From NCBI GenBank assembly GCA_947503245.1, contig CANNCV010000001.1, positions 1,735,501 to 1,799,500 on the forward strand: a stretch of 64,000 nt of DNA, written 5' to 3'. The notes under the pieces were generated by a model. It searched no databases and was not told the DNA's origin. It saw only the letters and a list, made by a program, of their open reading frames with translations. The translations under genes were made by a program, and so were the position numbers. The stretch is from an uncultured Sphingomonadaceae bacterium. Lineage in GTDB: Bacteria > Pseudomonadota > Alphaproteobacteria > Sphingomonadales > Sphingomonadaceae. This document shows, piece after piece, positions 27,270 through 38,015 of the stretch (positions are counted from its first letter, which is position 1; each line of letters starts with the position of its first letter).

Positions 27270-27299
27270 AAAAGCCCGTCCGTAATGGCGGGCTTTTTT
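27270..27299 (+). terminator. Intrinsic terminator after the DUF937-like gene
   Basis: AAAAGCCCG at 27270-27278 pairs with CGGGCTTTT at 27289-27297 around a 10-nt loop, followed by a run of six T residues within and after the stem. It would also work in part on the opposite strand because of the A-run. It separates the small gene from the peptidase gene. Confidence 0.88.
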
Positions 27300-27359
27300 G
27301 TGCCTGTGTTGGCAATTGGGTACTTGCCAATCCTGTCAAAACTTGTCAGCAGATGCTGC

Positions 27360-28871
27360 ATGATAAACTATAAACTTGCCCGTCCGCTCTCTAATATTTG
27401 TCTCGCTTTACTGACTGCGTCTGGCCTTTGTTCAAGCATAGCCCATGCTCAGAGTGGCAAACCCACTACAGAAGAAGATGTTCGCGAGCATATTGCTATA
27501 TTGGCAAGTGACGATTTTGCTGGACGTAATCCTGGAACAATCGGTGAAACCAAAACGCTCAACTATTTGGCTGAGCAATGGGCTGCGTCTGGGATGGTAT
27601 CTGGCACAAATGACCCTAAGAATCCATGGTTTCAGCCAGTACCTCTATCGCAAAGAACAACTGCGGCCGCGACAATGCGTTTTGTGCGGTCTGGAAGAGA
27701 CATTGATGTAGACCGAAATGGTATTTTACTCTCTGGACGAGAGACGAACTCTAATGTCTCAGGAGAAGTCGTCTTTGTTGGATATGGCGTTGATGCGGTT
27801 GAAAATGAAGCTGCTGATGTCGAAGGCAAAATTGCGTTGATGCTTTTTGGTTCACCCGAAGGCGCAGAAGATTTTCCTTCACGGCAAGAGCGGGTTGAAG
27901 CCCTTGCGGGGGCTGGCGCTTCTGCAGTGCTTACAATTGCACCTTCGCAATTCCCATGGGGTGCTATCCGCAATCAGGTTAGCCGAGGATCTTATGGCCG
28001 AGATACGAGTGGCGATGCGCCGATGATCTCCGGTCTGGTCAATGCTGATTTTGTTGCAGCACTTTTTAAGGGCTCAGGCAGCACATTGGCCAAAGAGACA
28101 GAAAAATCGAATGAGGAAGGCTATATTGCGTTCGCTATGGGCGTTGCAGCTGATCTTACAGCAGTCATGCAAATACGTAAGTTTAACAGCTATAATGTTA
28201 TCGGCAAATTTCCTGGCAAAAAGCCGGGTTCAGGTGCTGTGCTTTTTCTCGGGCATTGGGACCATTTCGGTACATGCCGCCCGGTTGAAGCGGAAGACCG
28301 TATATGTAACGGGGCACTTGATAATGCGTCGGGAATGGCAGTTTTAACCGAAGTGGCTGAAGAACTGGGCGCTATGGGACCATTCGACCGTGATATTTAT
28401 TTCATGGGAACCACCGCAGAAGAACGTGGTTTGCTCGGGGCTTATCATTTCGCGGATAATCCGCCTTTTCCTCTAAAAGACATAGTGATTGCGCTTAACA
28501 TCGACACCATTGCGATAGCAGAGCGCGGCGCACCCGTTGCGATTATTGGTCGCGGTGAGACGGACCTAGATGCGACTATCGATTCGGTTTCTGAATCGAT
28601 TGGACGCAAGGTAGAAACGTCATTGGATTCCAATGCCTTTATCCAACGTCAGGATGGCTGGGCTCTTGCTGCAAAAGGTGTCCCTGCCTTCATGGTCGGT
28701 GGATCGTTTGCAGATTTGGAATTGCTGCAAAGCTATTTGAGCGGTGATTATCATGGACCTGGTGACGAGCTTAAAGAAGGCTTCGTCTTGGGCGGTGCTG
28801 CGGAAGACACAGATCTGCATATTGCCTTGGCAGAATATTTTGCGAATGAGGCAACATATCCCGGGAAGTGA
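27360..28871 (+). CDS. Exported M28-family zinc aminopeptidase
   Basis: 503-aa secreted metallopeptidase. ATG at 27360 gives a Sec signal peptide (MINYKLARPL...SSIAHA). A PA-like insert (VVFVGYGVDAVENEAADVEGKIALML) is followed by the di-zinc site: LGHWDHFGT (His), GALDNASGMAVL (bridging Asp), TTAEERGLLGA (catalytic Glu and ligand), ALNIDT (Asp) and YHGPGDE (His). It probably degrades peptides in the periplasm or outside the cell. It stands alone between a terminator and guaB. Confidence 0.92.
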   Translation: MINYKLARPLSNICLALLTASGLCSSIAHAQSGKPTTEEDVREHIAILASDDFAGRNPGTIGETKTLNYLAEQWAASGMVSGTNDPKNPWFQPVPLSQRTTAAATMRFVRSGRDIDVDRNGILLSGRETNSNVSGEVVFVGYGVDAVENEAADVEGKIALMLFGSPEGAEDFPSRQERVEALAGAGASAVLTIAPSQFPWGAIRNQVSRGSYGRDTSGDAPMISGLVNADFVAALFKGSGSTLAKETEKSNEEGYIAFAMGVAADLTAVMQIRKFNSYNVIGKFPGKKPGSGAVLFLGHWDHFGTCRPVEAEDRICNGALDNASGMAVLTEVAEELGAMGPFDRDIYFMGTTAEERGLLGAYHFADNPPFPLKDIVIALNIDTIAIAERGAPVAIIGRGETDLDATIDSVSESIGRKVETSLDSNAFIQRQDGWALAAKGVPAFMVGGSFADLELLQSYLSGDYHGPGDELKEGFVLGGAAEDTDLHIALAEYFANEATYPGK

Positions 28872-28912
28872 AACGCTCCATTTGGCGTTATAGAAACATA
28901 TTGACTTGTTAT

Positions 28913-28926
28913 CGCGAATATTCGCG
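28913..28926. repeat. 14-bp perfect palindrome upstream of guaB
   Basis: CGCGAATATTCGCG is fully self-complementary with no spacer. It follows a TTGACT hexamer at 28901-28906 that looks like a -35 element, so it would lie in the promoter spacer; a matching -10 (GATAGT at 28928-28933) is spaced too far (21 bp) to be sure. Candidate operator in the 187-bp guaB leader. Confidence 0.5.
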
Positions 28927-29037
28927 GGATAGTCTGGTCATTACAAAGTCTAATGGCTAAATGAACTGCCACGACTCGAGGCTGCTAGCTTCGCGTCACA
29001 GTTTTTCGCATCAACAGGTCGCACAGCCAATGGGTGA

Positions 29038-30733
<1,696 letters not shown>

Positions 30734-30737
<4 letters not shown>

Positions 30738-31957
30738 GAGAACCGGCCCGTGTGCAAGCAGCGATTGAACTGCTTGATGCGATTATCATAGCAGCACGCG
30801 ATGGCGGTGCATCAGCAGATAGCATCGCAAAAGATTATTTCCGGGCGCGGCGCTATATGGGATCAAAAGACCGGAGAGCGGTTCGAGAATATTGCTATGC
30901 TGTTATTCGCAAAATCGGCGATTTGCCGCAATCAGGGCGTGCAGCAATGGTCGCCTATGCGCAGCAAGACATTGAAATAGAAGCCCTCTTTGACGGTTCG
31001 CAATATGGGCCTGCGCCGATTACTGAATCCGAACAATTGGACGCAGCACCCATGGCACAGTTTGGTGCTATTCCAGACTGGCTGATCCAACATCTGCCCG
31101 AATGGCTCGACGAACGAGAACAGGCTGCTTTGTTTGAACGCGCTCCCCTTGATGTCAGATTGTACGACCTGACGGCAGAAGAGCTGAGCAAGGAATTCCC
31201 ACAAGCACAATTTGATTGTCTATTAGCTACAGCGGCACGTTTGCCGGCCGGAACCCAATTGGCGGCGCATCCTTTTTGGCGCGAAGGCAGGTTTGATATT
31301 CAGGATATGGGCAGCCAGCATATCGTAGCTGCCTGTCAGCCGTTGCGTCACAAAAAGATGATTGACTTGTGTGCAGGCGCAGGTGGGAAAGCGTTGGGAT
31401 TGGCTGCTTTGGCGCAAGACGATGCGCAGATTCTGGCCTGCGATACATCGCGCGCACGCCTGTCAGAATTGCCGCACAGAGCGCATCGACTAAATCTTTA
31501 CAATGTCGAAAGCCGTTTGCTTAATCCCAATAAAGAACTGTCTGCCTTGTCTGACTGGGCCGGTAAGGCGGATCTGGTTTTGGTCGATGCTCCGTGTAGC
31601 GGAACGGGAACATGGCGGCGTAATCCTGAAACGCGGTGGCGGTTAAATCCGGCGCGGCTTGAGCGGTTAAAGGCTTTGCAAAACCATATTCTTACCTATG
31701 CCGGTGAACTGGTGCGGCCCGGCGGTACATTGGCTTATGCTGTATGCTCGCTATTGCCGGAAGAAGGCCCTTTGCAAATTGAACAATTTCTATCCGCCCA
31801 CACTGGCTGGACAGTTGATGTTCCTGATATAGGGTGCGGCAGGCCAGTAGTTGGCAATGCCATTCACCATAGGGAAAGTGCGCATGGCATAGTCTTGACC
31901 CCTCATCACGACCAAAGCGATGGATTTTTCTTCACCCGTCTGAAAAAACCATGCTAA
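30734..31957 (+). CDS. rsmB: 16S rRNA m5C methyltransferase, RsmB/NOP family
   Basis: 407-aa SAM-dependent RNA methyltransferase. The N-terminal part resembles a NusB-like RNA-binding region in reduced form. The catalytic domain has KMIDLCAGAGGKALGLAAL (SAM site), VDAPCSGTGTWRRNPETRW (Cys in motif IV) and AYAVCSLLPEEG (catalytic Cys of motif VI, with Val instead of the common Thr before it). RsmB methylates C967 of 16S rRNA in E. coli; the exact target here could differ. Coupled to the small upstream gene. Confidence 0.88.
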
Positions 31958-31988
31958 CATAGTTAAGATGACTGCTTCGGAGTTTATT

Positions 31989-32510
31989 ATGCGTTTTTCA
32001 TCGCCTGCTCTTGCCCTGGCGGCAATTCTTACTTTGACCTCAAGTACAATTTACAGTCAGCAACCTGTTTATGAACCCGATCCGCGATCGGTTTTGCTGA
32101 CCAATGAAGGGCAATCTGCCCTGCAAACAGGCGATAAATCAAAGGCGCGTGATTATTTTGAAGCCGCTCTGGCAATTGATCCGGGGAACCGCGGTGCTTT
32201 TCTCGGTCTTGCCGAGGCAGCACGCGCAGAAGGTCTGCCCGGACAAGCGATTAGCTTTTATCGCCGTGTTCTGGAACTAGAACCTACCAATACAGCGGCT
32301 CTTTCTGGTCAAGGGCGTGCCTATATTCAGCGCGGTGCGATTGAAAAAGCCAAAATTAATCTGACCAGACTTGAAAATCTGTGTGACACGGATTGTCTTG
32401 ATCGCAAATTACTTGCGGCAAGCCTAGCTGATAATGAGCAGCAAGCGGTCGTGTCTGCCGAAGCTGTTACGCTCAAGCCAACGGTCAGCGAGCAGACCAA
32501 AACCCCTTGA
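31989..32510 (+). CDS. Exported TPR-repeat protein
   Basis: 173-aa protein with a signal peptide (MRFSSPALALAAILTLTSSTIYS, then QQ) and two to three tetratricopeptide repeats (GQSALQTGDKSKARDYFEAALAIDPGN, GLPGQAISFYRRVLELEPTN, GRAYIQRGAIEKAKINLTRLE). A C-terminal pair of cysteines (LCDTDCLD) may form a disulfide. It probably acts as a scaffold in the periplasm. The ATG at 31989 is chosen because CGGAG is 6 bp upstream; an ATG at 31968 lacks one. It converges on the DUF481 gene, 11 bp away. Confidence 0.8.
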   Translation: MRFSSPALALAAILTLTSSTIYSQQPVYEPDPRSVLLTNEGQSALQTGDKSKARDYFEAALAIDPGNRGAFLGLAEAARAEGLPGQAISFYRRVLELEPTNTAALSGQGRAYIQRGAIEKAKINLTRLENLCDTDCLDRKLLAASLADNEQQAVVSAEAVTLKPTVSEQTKTP

Positions 32511-32521
32511 ATTGATGCGCG

Positions 32522-33451
32522 TCAAAAGCCGTAGATAATGGTGAAACGCGTCAATGTGTCTGTCGATACAGCGCCAACCGGTGGGCTGGATTCATATTCG
32601 ACAGTGTAAGAGATGCGCGCAGACAGGGCATCGCTCAGCGCTGCTTCTAAACCAGTGATAGAGCGGACAGTTGAGTTTCCTGATTGAATATAGATCTGTC
32701 CATCCTGTGTCAGCTTAATGCGTTCGGCAATCTGCCAATCAAAATCTAATGCGCCCAATCCGGCTATGCTGCTATCAGAGCCGCCGCCGATAAAACTGGT
32801 TTGCCGCCATGCAGGGCCAGCATTGACGCTAAGTGAGATATTCTCTTCATCAATGACGCGGTACCCAAGGCCAGCGGACGCGCTGATACGTGAAGAAAAG
32901 CCCTGAAAGCGATCCCGCTCATATTGCCCTAAGCCATATGCGAAGAGACGATCGCTAATAGTATAGTTGGGCTCATAAGCGAACAGAAACTGTTCTTTGG
33001 TCGTTTCGCCATTGGTGCGTTGAAAATCGGCAAGAGCGGTCAGCTTATGGCGCCAATTCTCACTCTTTTTCTCTAGATTGAGGCCAGCTGTTACGCCAAC
33101 ATTGTTGGTGTTACCACTGGAGCGAAAGCCGCCTAACTCGCCTTGACCAGACCAGTTTTCAAACAGGCCATTATTAGCGTATTTTTCGGCTTTTGCAGCC
33201 TCTTCAGCCTGAGCAATCTCAACTGCGCGAGATTGTTTATATGCAGCAAGTTGAGCGTCGAGCGCGCTTGCTTCATCTGGGTTGGTTTTCTTAGCCAGAT
33301 TGATAACGGTTTCAACAGCGTCATCATCTTTTTGCGCAATTGCTTCATCGATTAAAGCGCGGACAGGGTCAGGCAGTTGGGCAAAGGCAGGTTGGCTGGC
33401 GATAAGAGCCAGAATGAATGCGGCTGAGCGGGCAGTGGTTTTTTTCATCAT
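32522..33451 (-). CDS. DUF481 outer-membrane protein
   Basis: 309-aa protein with a signal peptide (MMKKTTARSAAFILALIASQPAFA). It has a charged helical/coiled segment (about 28-95) and then a DUF481 (YdiY-like) beta-barrel domain: GQGELGGFRSSGNTNNVGVTAGLNL, LFAYGLGQYERDRFQGF, ending TIIYGF with terminal Phe. Such proteins sit in the outer membrane and are often linked to salt or acid stress; the function is not defined. It starts 15 bp after the rppH stop and may be in the same transcript. Confidence 0.85.
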   Translation of the reverse strand: MMKKTTARSAAFILALIASQPAFAQLPDPVRALIDEAIAQKDDDAVETVINLAKKTNPDEASALDAQLAAYKQSRAVEIAQAEEAAKAEKYANNGLFENWSGQGELGGFRSSGNTNNVGVTAGLNLEKKSENWRHKLTALADFQRTNGETTKEQFLFAYEPNYTISDRLFAYGLGQYERDRFQGFSSRISASAGLGYRVIDEENISLSVNAGPAWRQTSFIGGGSDSSIAGLGALDFDWQIAERIKLTQDGQIYIQSGNSTVRSITGLEAALSDALSARISYTVEYESSPPVGAVSTDTLTRFTIIYGF

Positions 33452-33466
33452 GCTATATTCTATAGA

Positions 33467-33955
33467 TCAAACACTTTGCAGATGGGGAATAAACTCTTGT
33501 AACACAGCTTTATAAAGCTCTTTTTTGAACGGAACGATCATATCTGGTAATTGCTGTGCATCGGTCCATTTCCACCGCGAAAATTCCTGATGGCCTGTTT
33601 CAATATTGATATCTGTATCGTGCCCATTAAAGCGCAGCAAAAACCATTTCTGCCTCTGCCCGCGCCATTTACCCTTCCAAATTTTGCCGATCAGTTCTTC
33701 AGGCAAATCATAAAAAAGCTCTTGAGCAGATTCTGCGATAATATCGACCTTATTGGCTGCAATCCCGGTTTCTTCGGTCAATTCCCGCAACGCCGCATCG
33801 CGCGCTGTTTCGCCAGCATCAATGCCACCTTGCGGCATTTGCCATGCGTCGCTGTCAGGATTGTCTAACCTTTGCCCGACAAAGACCTGATTATCGCTGT
33901 TCACAAGCATGATACCGGCACAGGGCCGATAGGGCAGGTTGCTGGCTTTAGTCAT
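33467..33955 (-). CDS. rppH: RNA pyrophosphohydrolase
   Basis: 162-aa Nudix hydrolase with the complete box GGIDAGETARDAALRELTEETGI and the family start YRPCAGIMLVN. It removes pyrophosphate from mRNA 5' ends, which triggers decay, or hydrolyses dinucleoside polyphosphates (an IalA-type activity in Alphaproteobacteria). Its start overlaps the stop of the upstream hydrolase gene by ATGA, an unusual partner. Confidence 0.92.
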   Translation of the reverse strand: MTKASNLPYRPCAGIMLVNSDNQVFVGQRLDNPDSDAWQMPQGGIDAGETARDAALRELTEETGIAANKVDIIAESAQELFYDLPEELIGKIWKGKWRGQRQKWFLLRFNGHDTDINIETGHQEFSRWKWTDAQQLPDMIVPFKKELYKAVLQEFIPHLQSV

Positions 33956-34929
33956 GATGGTGTCTGTCCTGATATGTTGGAAAGCAGGCTATGCAAACAT
34001 TCTGTCATGTTTTTACAATCCTGCTCTCCGCTGGGTATTACCTTACGCAGACCAATCAACCCATGGACGGTGCCGCGCGCTTCGTAAAAACTTGTTGTTA
34101 CGCCTGCCTCCAACAATTTTGCACCATAAGCCCTCCCTTGATCGCGTAATGGGTCCAGCCCGGCAGTGATCAGAACCGTTGGCGGAGTTAATGCATGGTC
34201 GAAGTCATCAATTACATTATAAAGAGGGTTGGCATTGTCAGGCTGGTAGGCATTGTCGAACCAGTCCATACCATCGCGGGTGAGCACAAAACCATCGGCA
34301 AAGTCATCCATGCTTTGCCAATCTTTGCGGGCGCTGACGACGGGATAGATCGGCATTTGCGCGATCACAGGTACTTTTGCAGGGTTGGTGGCAAGCGATT
34401 GGCTGATGACAATAGCAAGATTACCGCCAGCACTGTCACCAACAGGTATAAGACCGGTGATATTCAAACCCAGTTCTTTTGGTGATTCTGCCAGCCAGCG
34501 TGCCACAGCAACTGCATCTTGTGCAGCGGCGGGAAAGGGGTGCTCCGGCGCGAGCCGGTAATCTACAGCAATCACTGGTAGATCAAGCTGGTCTGCCAAG
34601 AATGTGCAAAATGGATGATGGGTATCAAGATCGCCGATAACAAAGCCGCCGCCATGAACAAAAATGATCGCCGGACCTGAGTCGCGCTCGGCGCTTTTGT
34701 CATAATAGCGCAAGGGAATATCACCCGCTGGGCCTGCACAGTGCAGATCACGAATGATGGCAAGCTCTGTAGGGTCTGCATCGGCGACATGGCGCATAGC
34801 CAGATAGGTTTGCCGCGCCTCTGCAACCGGTAGTTCGTGCATCGGTGTGCTCACCATCGCTTCCAGCATGTTGAGGCATGCCTGTACATCAGGCCGTACA
34901 AAATGCTGTTTGGTTTCGCTGTCGCTCAT
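33952..34929 (-). CDS. Alpha/beta hydrolase, hormone-sensitive lipase family
   Basis: 325-aa cytoplasmic esterase/lipase. The oxyanion-hole motif FVHGGGFVIGD, nucleophile elbow GDSAGGN, acid residue in TAGLDPLRDQG and catalytic His in GTVHGLIGL mark bacterial HSL (family IV) esterases. The natural ester is unknown. It is divergent from korA across 150 bp and coupled to rppH by a 4-bp overlap. Confidence 0.9.
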   Translation of the reverse strand: MSDSETKQHFVRPDVQACLNMLEAMVSTPMHELPVAEARQTYLAMRHVADADPTELAIIRDLHCAGPAGDIPLRYYDKSAERDSGPAIIFVHGGGFVIGDLDTHHPFCTFLADQLDLPVIAVDYRLAPEHPFPAAAQDAVAVARWLAESPKELGLNITGLIPVGDSAGGNLAIVISQSLATNPAKVPVIAQMPIYPVVSARKDWQSMDDFADGFVLTRDGMDWFDNAYQPDNANPLYNVIDDFDHALTPPTVLITAGLDPLRDQGRAYGAKLLEAGVTTSFYEARGTVHGLIGLRKVIPSGEQDCKNMTECLHSLLSNISGQTPS

Positions 34930-35079
34930 AATCTCTCCTGTGATCTCTCATTCCTGCTTGACGCAATGGGCATAGCCTGAATGATTGCTTATATATAATT
35001 TCTTCATTGCACACTTGTCGTCAGTCTTTAAGTCAGGCAATCAGATTTTGAGGATTTTATAGAGAAGGGTTAGCTGCCA
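34930..35079 (+). promoter_or_regulatory. Divergent promoter region between the hydrolase gene and korA
   Basis: It contains a consensus -10-like TATAAT at 34994-34999 in the korA direction and a TTGACG at 34958-34963, but the two are about 30 bp apart, so they cannot be one promoter. The TATAAT is the best candidate for korAB. AGAGAAGGG at 35061-35069 is the ribosome-binding site for korA. Confidence 0.35.
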
Positions 35080-36948
35080 ATGGCAAGCGCCGCGAAAAAT
35101 ATGAACGATATGACATCAGACAGTCAGCCCGACGCCGTTACAGTCCGCTTCGCAGGAGATAGTGGCGACGGGATGCAGCTAACCGGCGGGCAATTCACGC
35201 TTTCTACAGCGCTTTCCGGCAATGATCTTGCCACTTTTCCCGACTTTCCCGCAGAAATACGCGCGCCGCAAGGAACGCTTTTCGGTGTGTCGGCTTTTCA
35301 GATCAATTTTGGCAGCCGTAAAATCAATACTGCGGGCGATGAACCTGATGTGCTGGTTGCGATGAACCCTGCCGCTTTGAAGGTCAATGTGGCTGCATTA
35401 CGTCCCGGCGGCCTAATCATTGCTGACAGCGGTGAATTTGGTGACCGCAATCTGGCCAAGGCAAAATATGACAGCAATCCGCTGGAAGATGGATCTCTTG
35501 GCAAATGGCAGTTGATGGCGTTTGATATTTCGGCGCTTACACTGGAAGCTGTAAAGCCATTTGGCCTATCAAACAAAGAAGCACTACGCTGTAAAAACAT
35601 GTGGACCTTGGGGCTATCGCTCTGGATGTTTGATCGTGATCGCCAGCCCATTGTCGACTGGCTGAAAGCCAAATTTGCCAAAAAGCCGGATATTGCCGAT
35701 GCTAATATCGCAGCATTAAATGCTGGCCATGCTTATGGTGAGACAGCGGAACTGTCTGGCCCGATGCAGAAGGTTTCTATTCCTGCTGCACCATCAGAGC
35801 CCGGCGTTTATCGCACCGTAACCGGTGCAGAATCGATTTCACTCGGTCTTGTTGCTGGCGCGCAGTTGGCCAGCTTGCCGATGTTCTTTGGTGGATACCC
35901 GATCACGCCGGCCTCTGCGATTTTGCATCATCTGGCCCGCTATAAAGAATATGGTGTGACGACTTTCCAAGCTGAAGATGAGATTGCTGCAATTTGCGCT
36001 GCTTTGGGCGCAAGCTATGCAGGATCTTTAGGCGTTACATCCTCGTCTGGCCCCGGCATTGCCTTGAAAGGCGAGGCAATGGGGCTTGCGATAATGACCG
36101 AATTGCCTCTGGTTATCGTCAACTCACAGCGTGGCGGCCCTTCAACAGGTCTGCCGACCAAGACCGAGCAATCTGATTTGTATCAGGCGGTATATGGCCG
36201 CAATGGCGATGCTCCGATGCCGGTTATTGCGGCCTGCTCTCCGGGAGATGCTTTTGACTGTGCTATCGAAGCTGTGCGGATAGCGACCCATTATATGACG
36301 CCGGTTATGTTGTTGACGGATGGTTATATCGCCAATGCTGCCGAGCCTTGGAAAGTACCGGATATGAGCAGCTATGCGCCATTTCCCATTGAGCATATGA
36401 CCAAGGCGCAGGAAGGCGGCTTTTTGCCTTATGGCCGTGATGAAAAGCTGTCGCGTCCATGGGTGAAGCCGGGAACGCCTGAATTGATGCACCGTATTGG
36501 CGGTATCGAAAAAGCGGTTGATACTGGCCATATTGAATATGCCCCTGAAAACCACCAAGCGATGACGGATATTCGCCGTGATAAGGTTTTGGGCGTAGCT
36601 GACAGCATTCCTGATCAGGCCGTTGATATGGGCGAGGTATCAGGCAAATTGGCTGTCATCGGTTGGGGTTCCACCTATGGGCCGATCAGTCAAGCCGTGC
36701 GCCGCTCACGCGATGCTGGTCTGGATGTTTCCCATATCCATATTCGCCATATCTGGCCGATGCCCAATAATTTGGGTGACCTTTTGCGCTCTTATGACCG
36801 TGTCATCGTGCCCGAAATGAATACAGGTCAGCTCAAAACCATCTTGCGCGACCAGTTTTTGGTCGATGCGCGGCCGGTCAACAAAGTATCGGGCCAACCG
36901 TTCAAAATTGCAGAGCTGGAAGCAGCGATTGCGGAGAATATCGCATGA
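35080..36948 (+). CDS. korA: 2-oxoacid:acceptor (2-oxoglutarate:ferredoxin) oxidoreductase, alpha subunit
   Basis: 622-aa fused gamma-alpha subunit. The gamma-type domain comes first (VRFAGDSGDGMQLTGGQFTLST, FPAEIRAPQGTLFGVSAFQINF) and the alpha pyrimidine-binding domain follows (YPITPASAILHHLA, QAEDEIAAICAALGAS, RGGPSTGLPTKTEQSDL). With KorB it oxidatively decarboxylates a 2-oxoacid to acyl-CoA, reducing ferredoxin. This two-subunit type is found in aerobes. An alternative ATG at 35101 is possible. No ferredoxin gene is adjacent. Confidence 0.93.
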   Translation: MASAAKNMNDMTSDSQPDAVTVRFAGDSGDGMQLTGGQFTLSTALSGNDLATFPDFPAEIRAPQGTLFGVSAFQINFGSRKINTAGDEPDVLVAMNPAALKVNVAALRPGGLIIADSGEFGDRNLAKAKYDSNPLEDGSLGKWQLMAFDISALTLEAVKPFGLSNKEALRCKNMWTLGLSLWMFDRDRQPIVDWLKAKFAKKPDIADANIAALNAGHAYGETAELSGPMQKVSIPAAPSEPGVYRTVTGAESISLGLVAGAQLASLPMFFGGYPITPASAILHHLARYKEYGVTTFQAEDEIAAICAALGASYAGSLGVTSSSGPGIALKGEAMGLAIMTELPLVIVNSQRGGPSTGLPTKTEQSDLYQAVYGRNGDAPMPVIAACSPGDAFDCAIEAVRIATHYMTPVMLLTDGYIANAAEPWKVPDMSSYAPFPIEHMTKAQEGGFLPYGRDEKLSRPWVKPGTPELMHRIGGIEKAVDTGHIEYAPENHQAMTDIRRDKVLGVADSIPDQAVDMGEVSGKLAVIGWGSTYGPISQAVRRSRDAGLDVSHIHIRHIWPMPNNLGDLLRSYDRVIVPEMNTGQLKTILRDQFLVDARPVNKVSGQPFKIAELEAAIAENIA

Positions 36949-37958
36949 ATGAAATCACCAAAATCGAAACCACGTTAAAAGATTGGGAAACCGATCAAGA
37001 AGTGCGCTGGTGCCCGGGTTGCGGGGATTATGCGATATTGAAAGCTGTACAGCGCACCATGCCGCAATTGGGCGCTGACCCATCCAACACTGTTTTCATT
37101 TCGGGCATTGGCTGCTCTAGCCGTTTCCCATATTATATGGAGACATATGGTTTTCACACCATCCATGGCCGTGCGCCGGCAGTGGCGACTGGTGTTAAAC
37201 TGGCTAACCCTGAGCTGGATGTGTGGATTGTTACTGGTGATGGTGATGGCCTATCTATCGGCGGCAATCACAGCATGCATATTTTGCGGCGTAATCTGGA
37301 TTGCCAGATCATGCTGTTCAATAATGAGATTTATGGTCTGACCAAGGGTCAATATTCACCCACATCGCGTGAAGGCACAAACAGTCCGTCAACGCCTTAT
37401 GGGTCTGTCGATCGTCCAGCGACACCATGTGCATTTGCATTGGGTTCTGGAGCGCGTTTTGTTGCGCGCGGCATTGATGTCGATAAACGTTTGCCGGATG
37501 TGTTGAAGGCAGCGCACGCACATAAAGGCGCAGCTTTTATTGAGATTTTTCAAAACTGTATCGTGTATAATAAAGATGTTTTCGATGAATTTGCCGCTAA
37601 GAAAACGGCCGCTTCGACCCAGCTTTGGCTAGAAAATGGTGAACCGATGCTGTTTGAAAAAGGCGCAAAAGGTATTGCCTTGGATGCGGAAGCTATGGCG
37701 CTAAAAGTGGTCGATATTGTGGATGGTGACTGGCAGGCCGCGGGTGTTATGGTGCACGATGTCACCAATCGCGCTGTGGCGCACATGCTGGTCGAGCTGC
37801 AATTTGGCGATTTCCCAATGCCGCTTGGCGTAATCTATGATGATCCTGCACCAACATTTGAGGCGGATATGGGAGCGCAGCAAGAAAAAGTGGTGGCTGG
37901 AAAGACCGCGGATTTGCAGGCTCTGGTGGGCAAAGGCCAAAGCTGGACGGTGAAGTAG
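36945..37958 (+). CDS. korB: 2-oxoacid:acceptor (2-oxoglutarate:ferredoxin) oxidoreductase, beta subunit
   Basis: 337-aa TPP- and Fe-S-binding subunit. Cys23 and Cys26 (RWCPGCGDY) and the Cys in GIGCSSRFPYY are Fe-S ligands. The TPP-binding motif is VTGDGDGLSIGGNH...LFNNEIYGLTKGQ. It overlaps korA by ATGA. Substrate preference (2-oxoglutarate versus pyruvate) is inferred from close resemblance to KorB and not proven by sequence. Confidence 0.94.
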   Translation: MNEITKIETTLKDWETDQEVRWCPGCGDYAILKAVQRTMPQLGADPSNTVFISGIGCSSRFPYYMETYGFHTIHGRAPAVATGVKLANPELDVWIVTGDGDGLSIGGNHSMHILRRNLDCQIMLFNNEIYGLTKGQYSPTSREGTNSPSTPYGSVDRPATPCAFALGSGARFVARGIDVDKRLPDVLKAAHAHKGAAFIEIFQNCIVYNKDVFDEFAAKKTAASTQLWLENGEPMLFEKGAKGIALDAEAMALKVVDIVDGDWQAAGVMVHDVTNRAVAHMLVELQFGDFPMPLGVIYDDPAPTFEADMGAQQEKVVAGKTADLQALVGKGQSWTVK

Positions 37959-38015
37959 GTAGATGGGTCGGTTTTGTAACTACCCGTCATAGCCTCTATC
38001 TAAAGCTCAATGTTA

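Noticed and set aside
28871-28890. AACGC/GCGTT hairpin after the M28 peptidase gene as a terminator
   Set aside because: Only a 5-bp stem with no T-tract; too weak to call.
34958-34999. TTGACG and TATAAT before korA taken as one promoter
   Set aside because: The hexamers are about 30 bp apart, far from the 16-18 bp needed.
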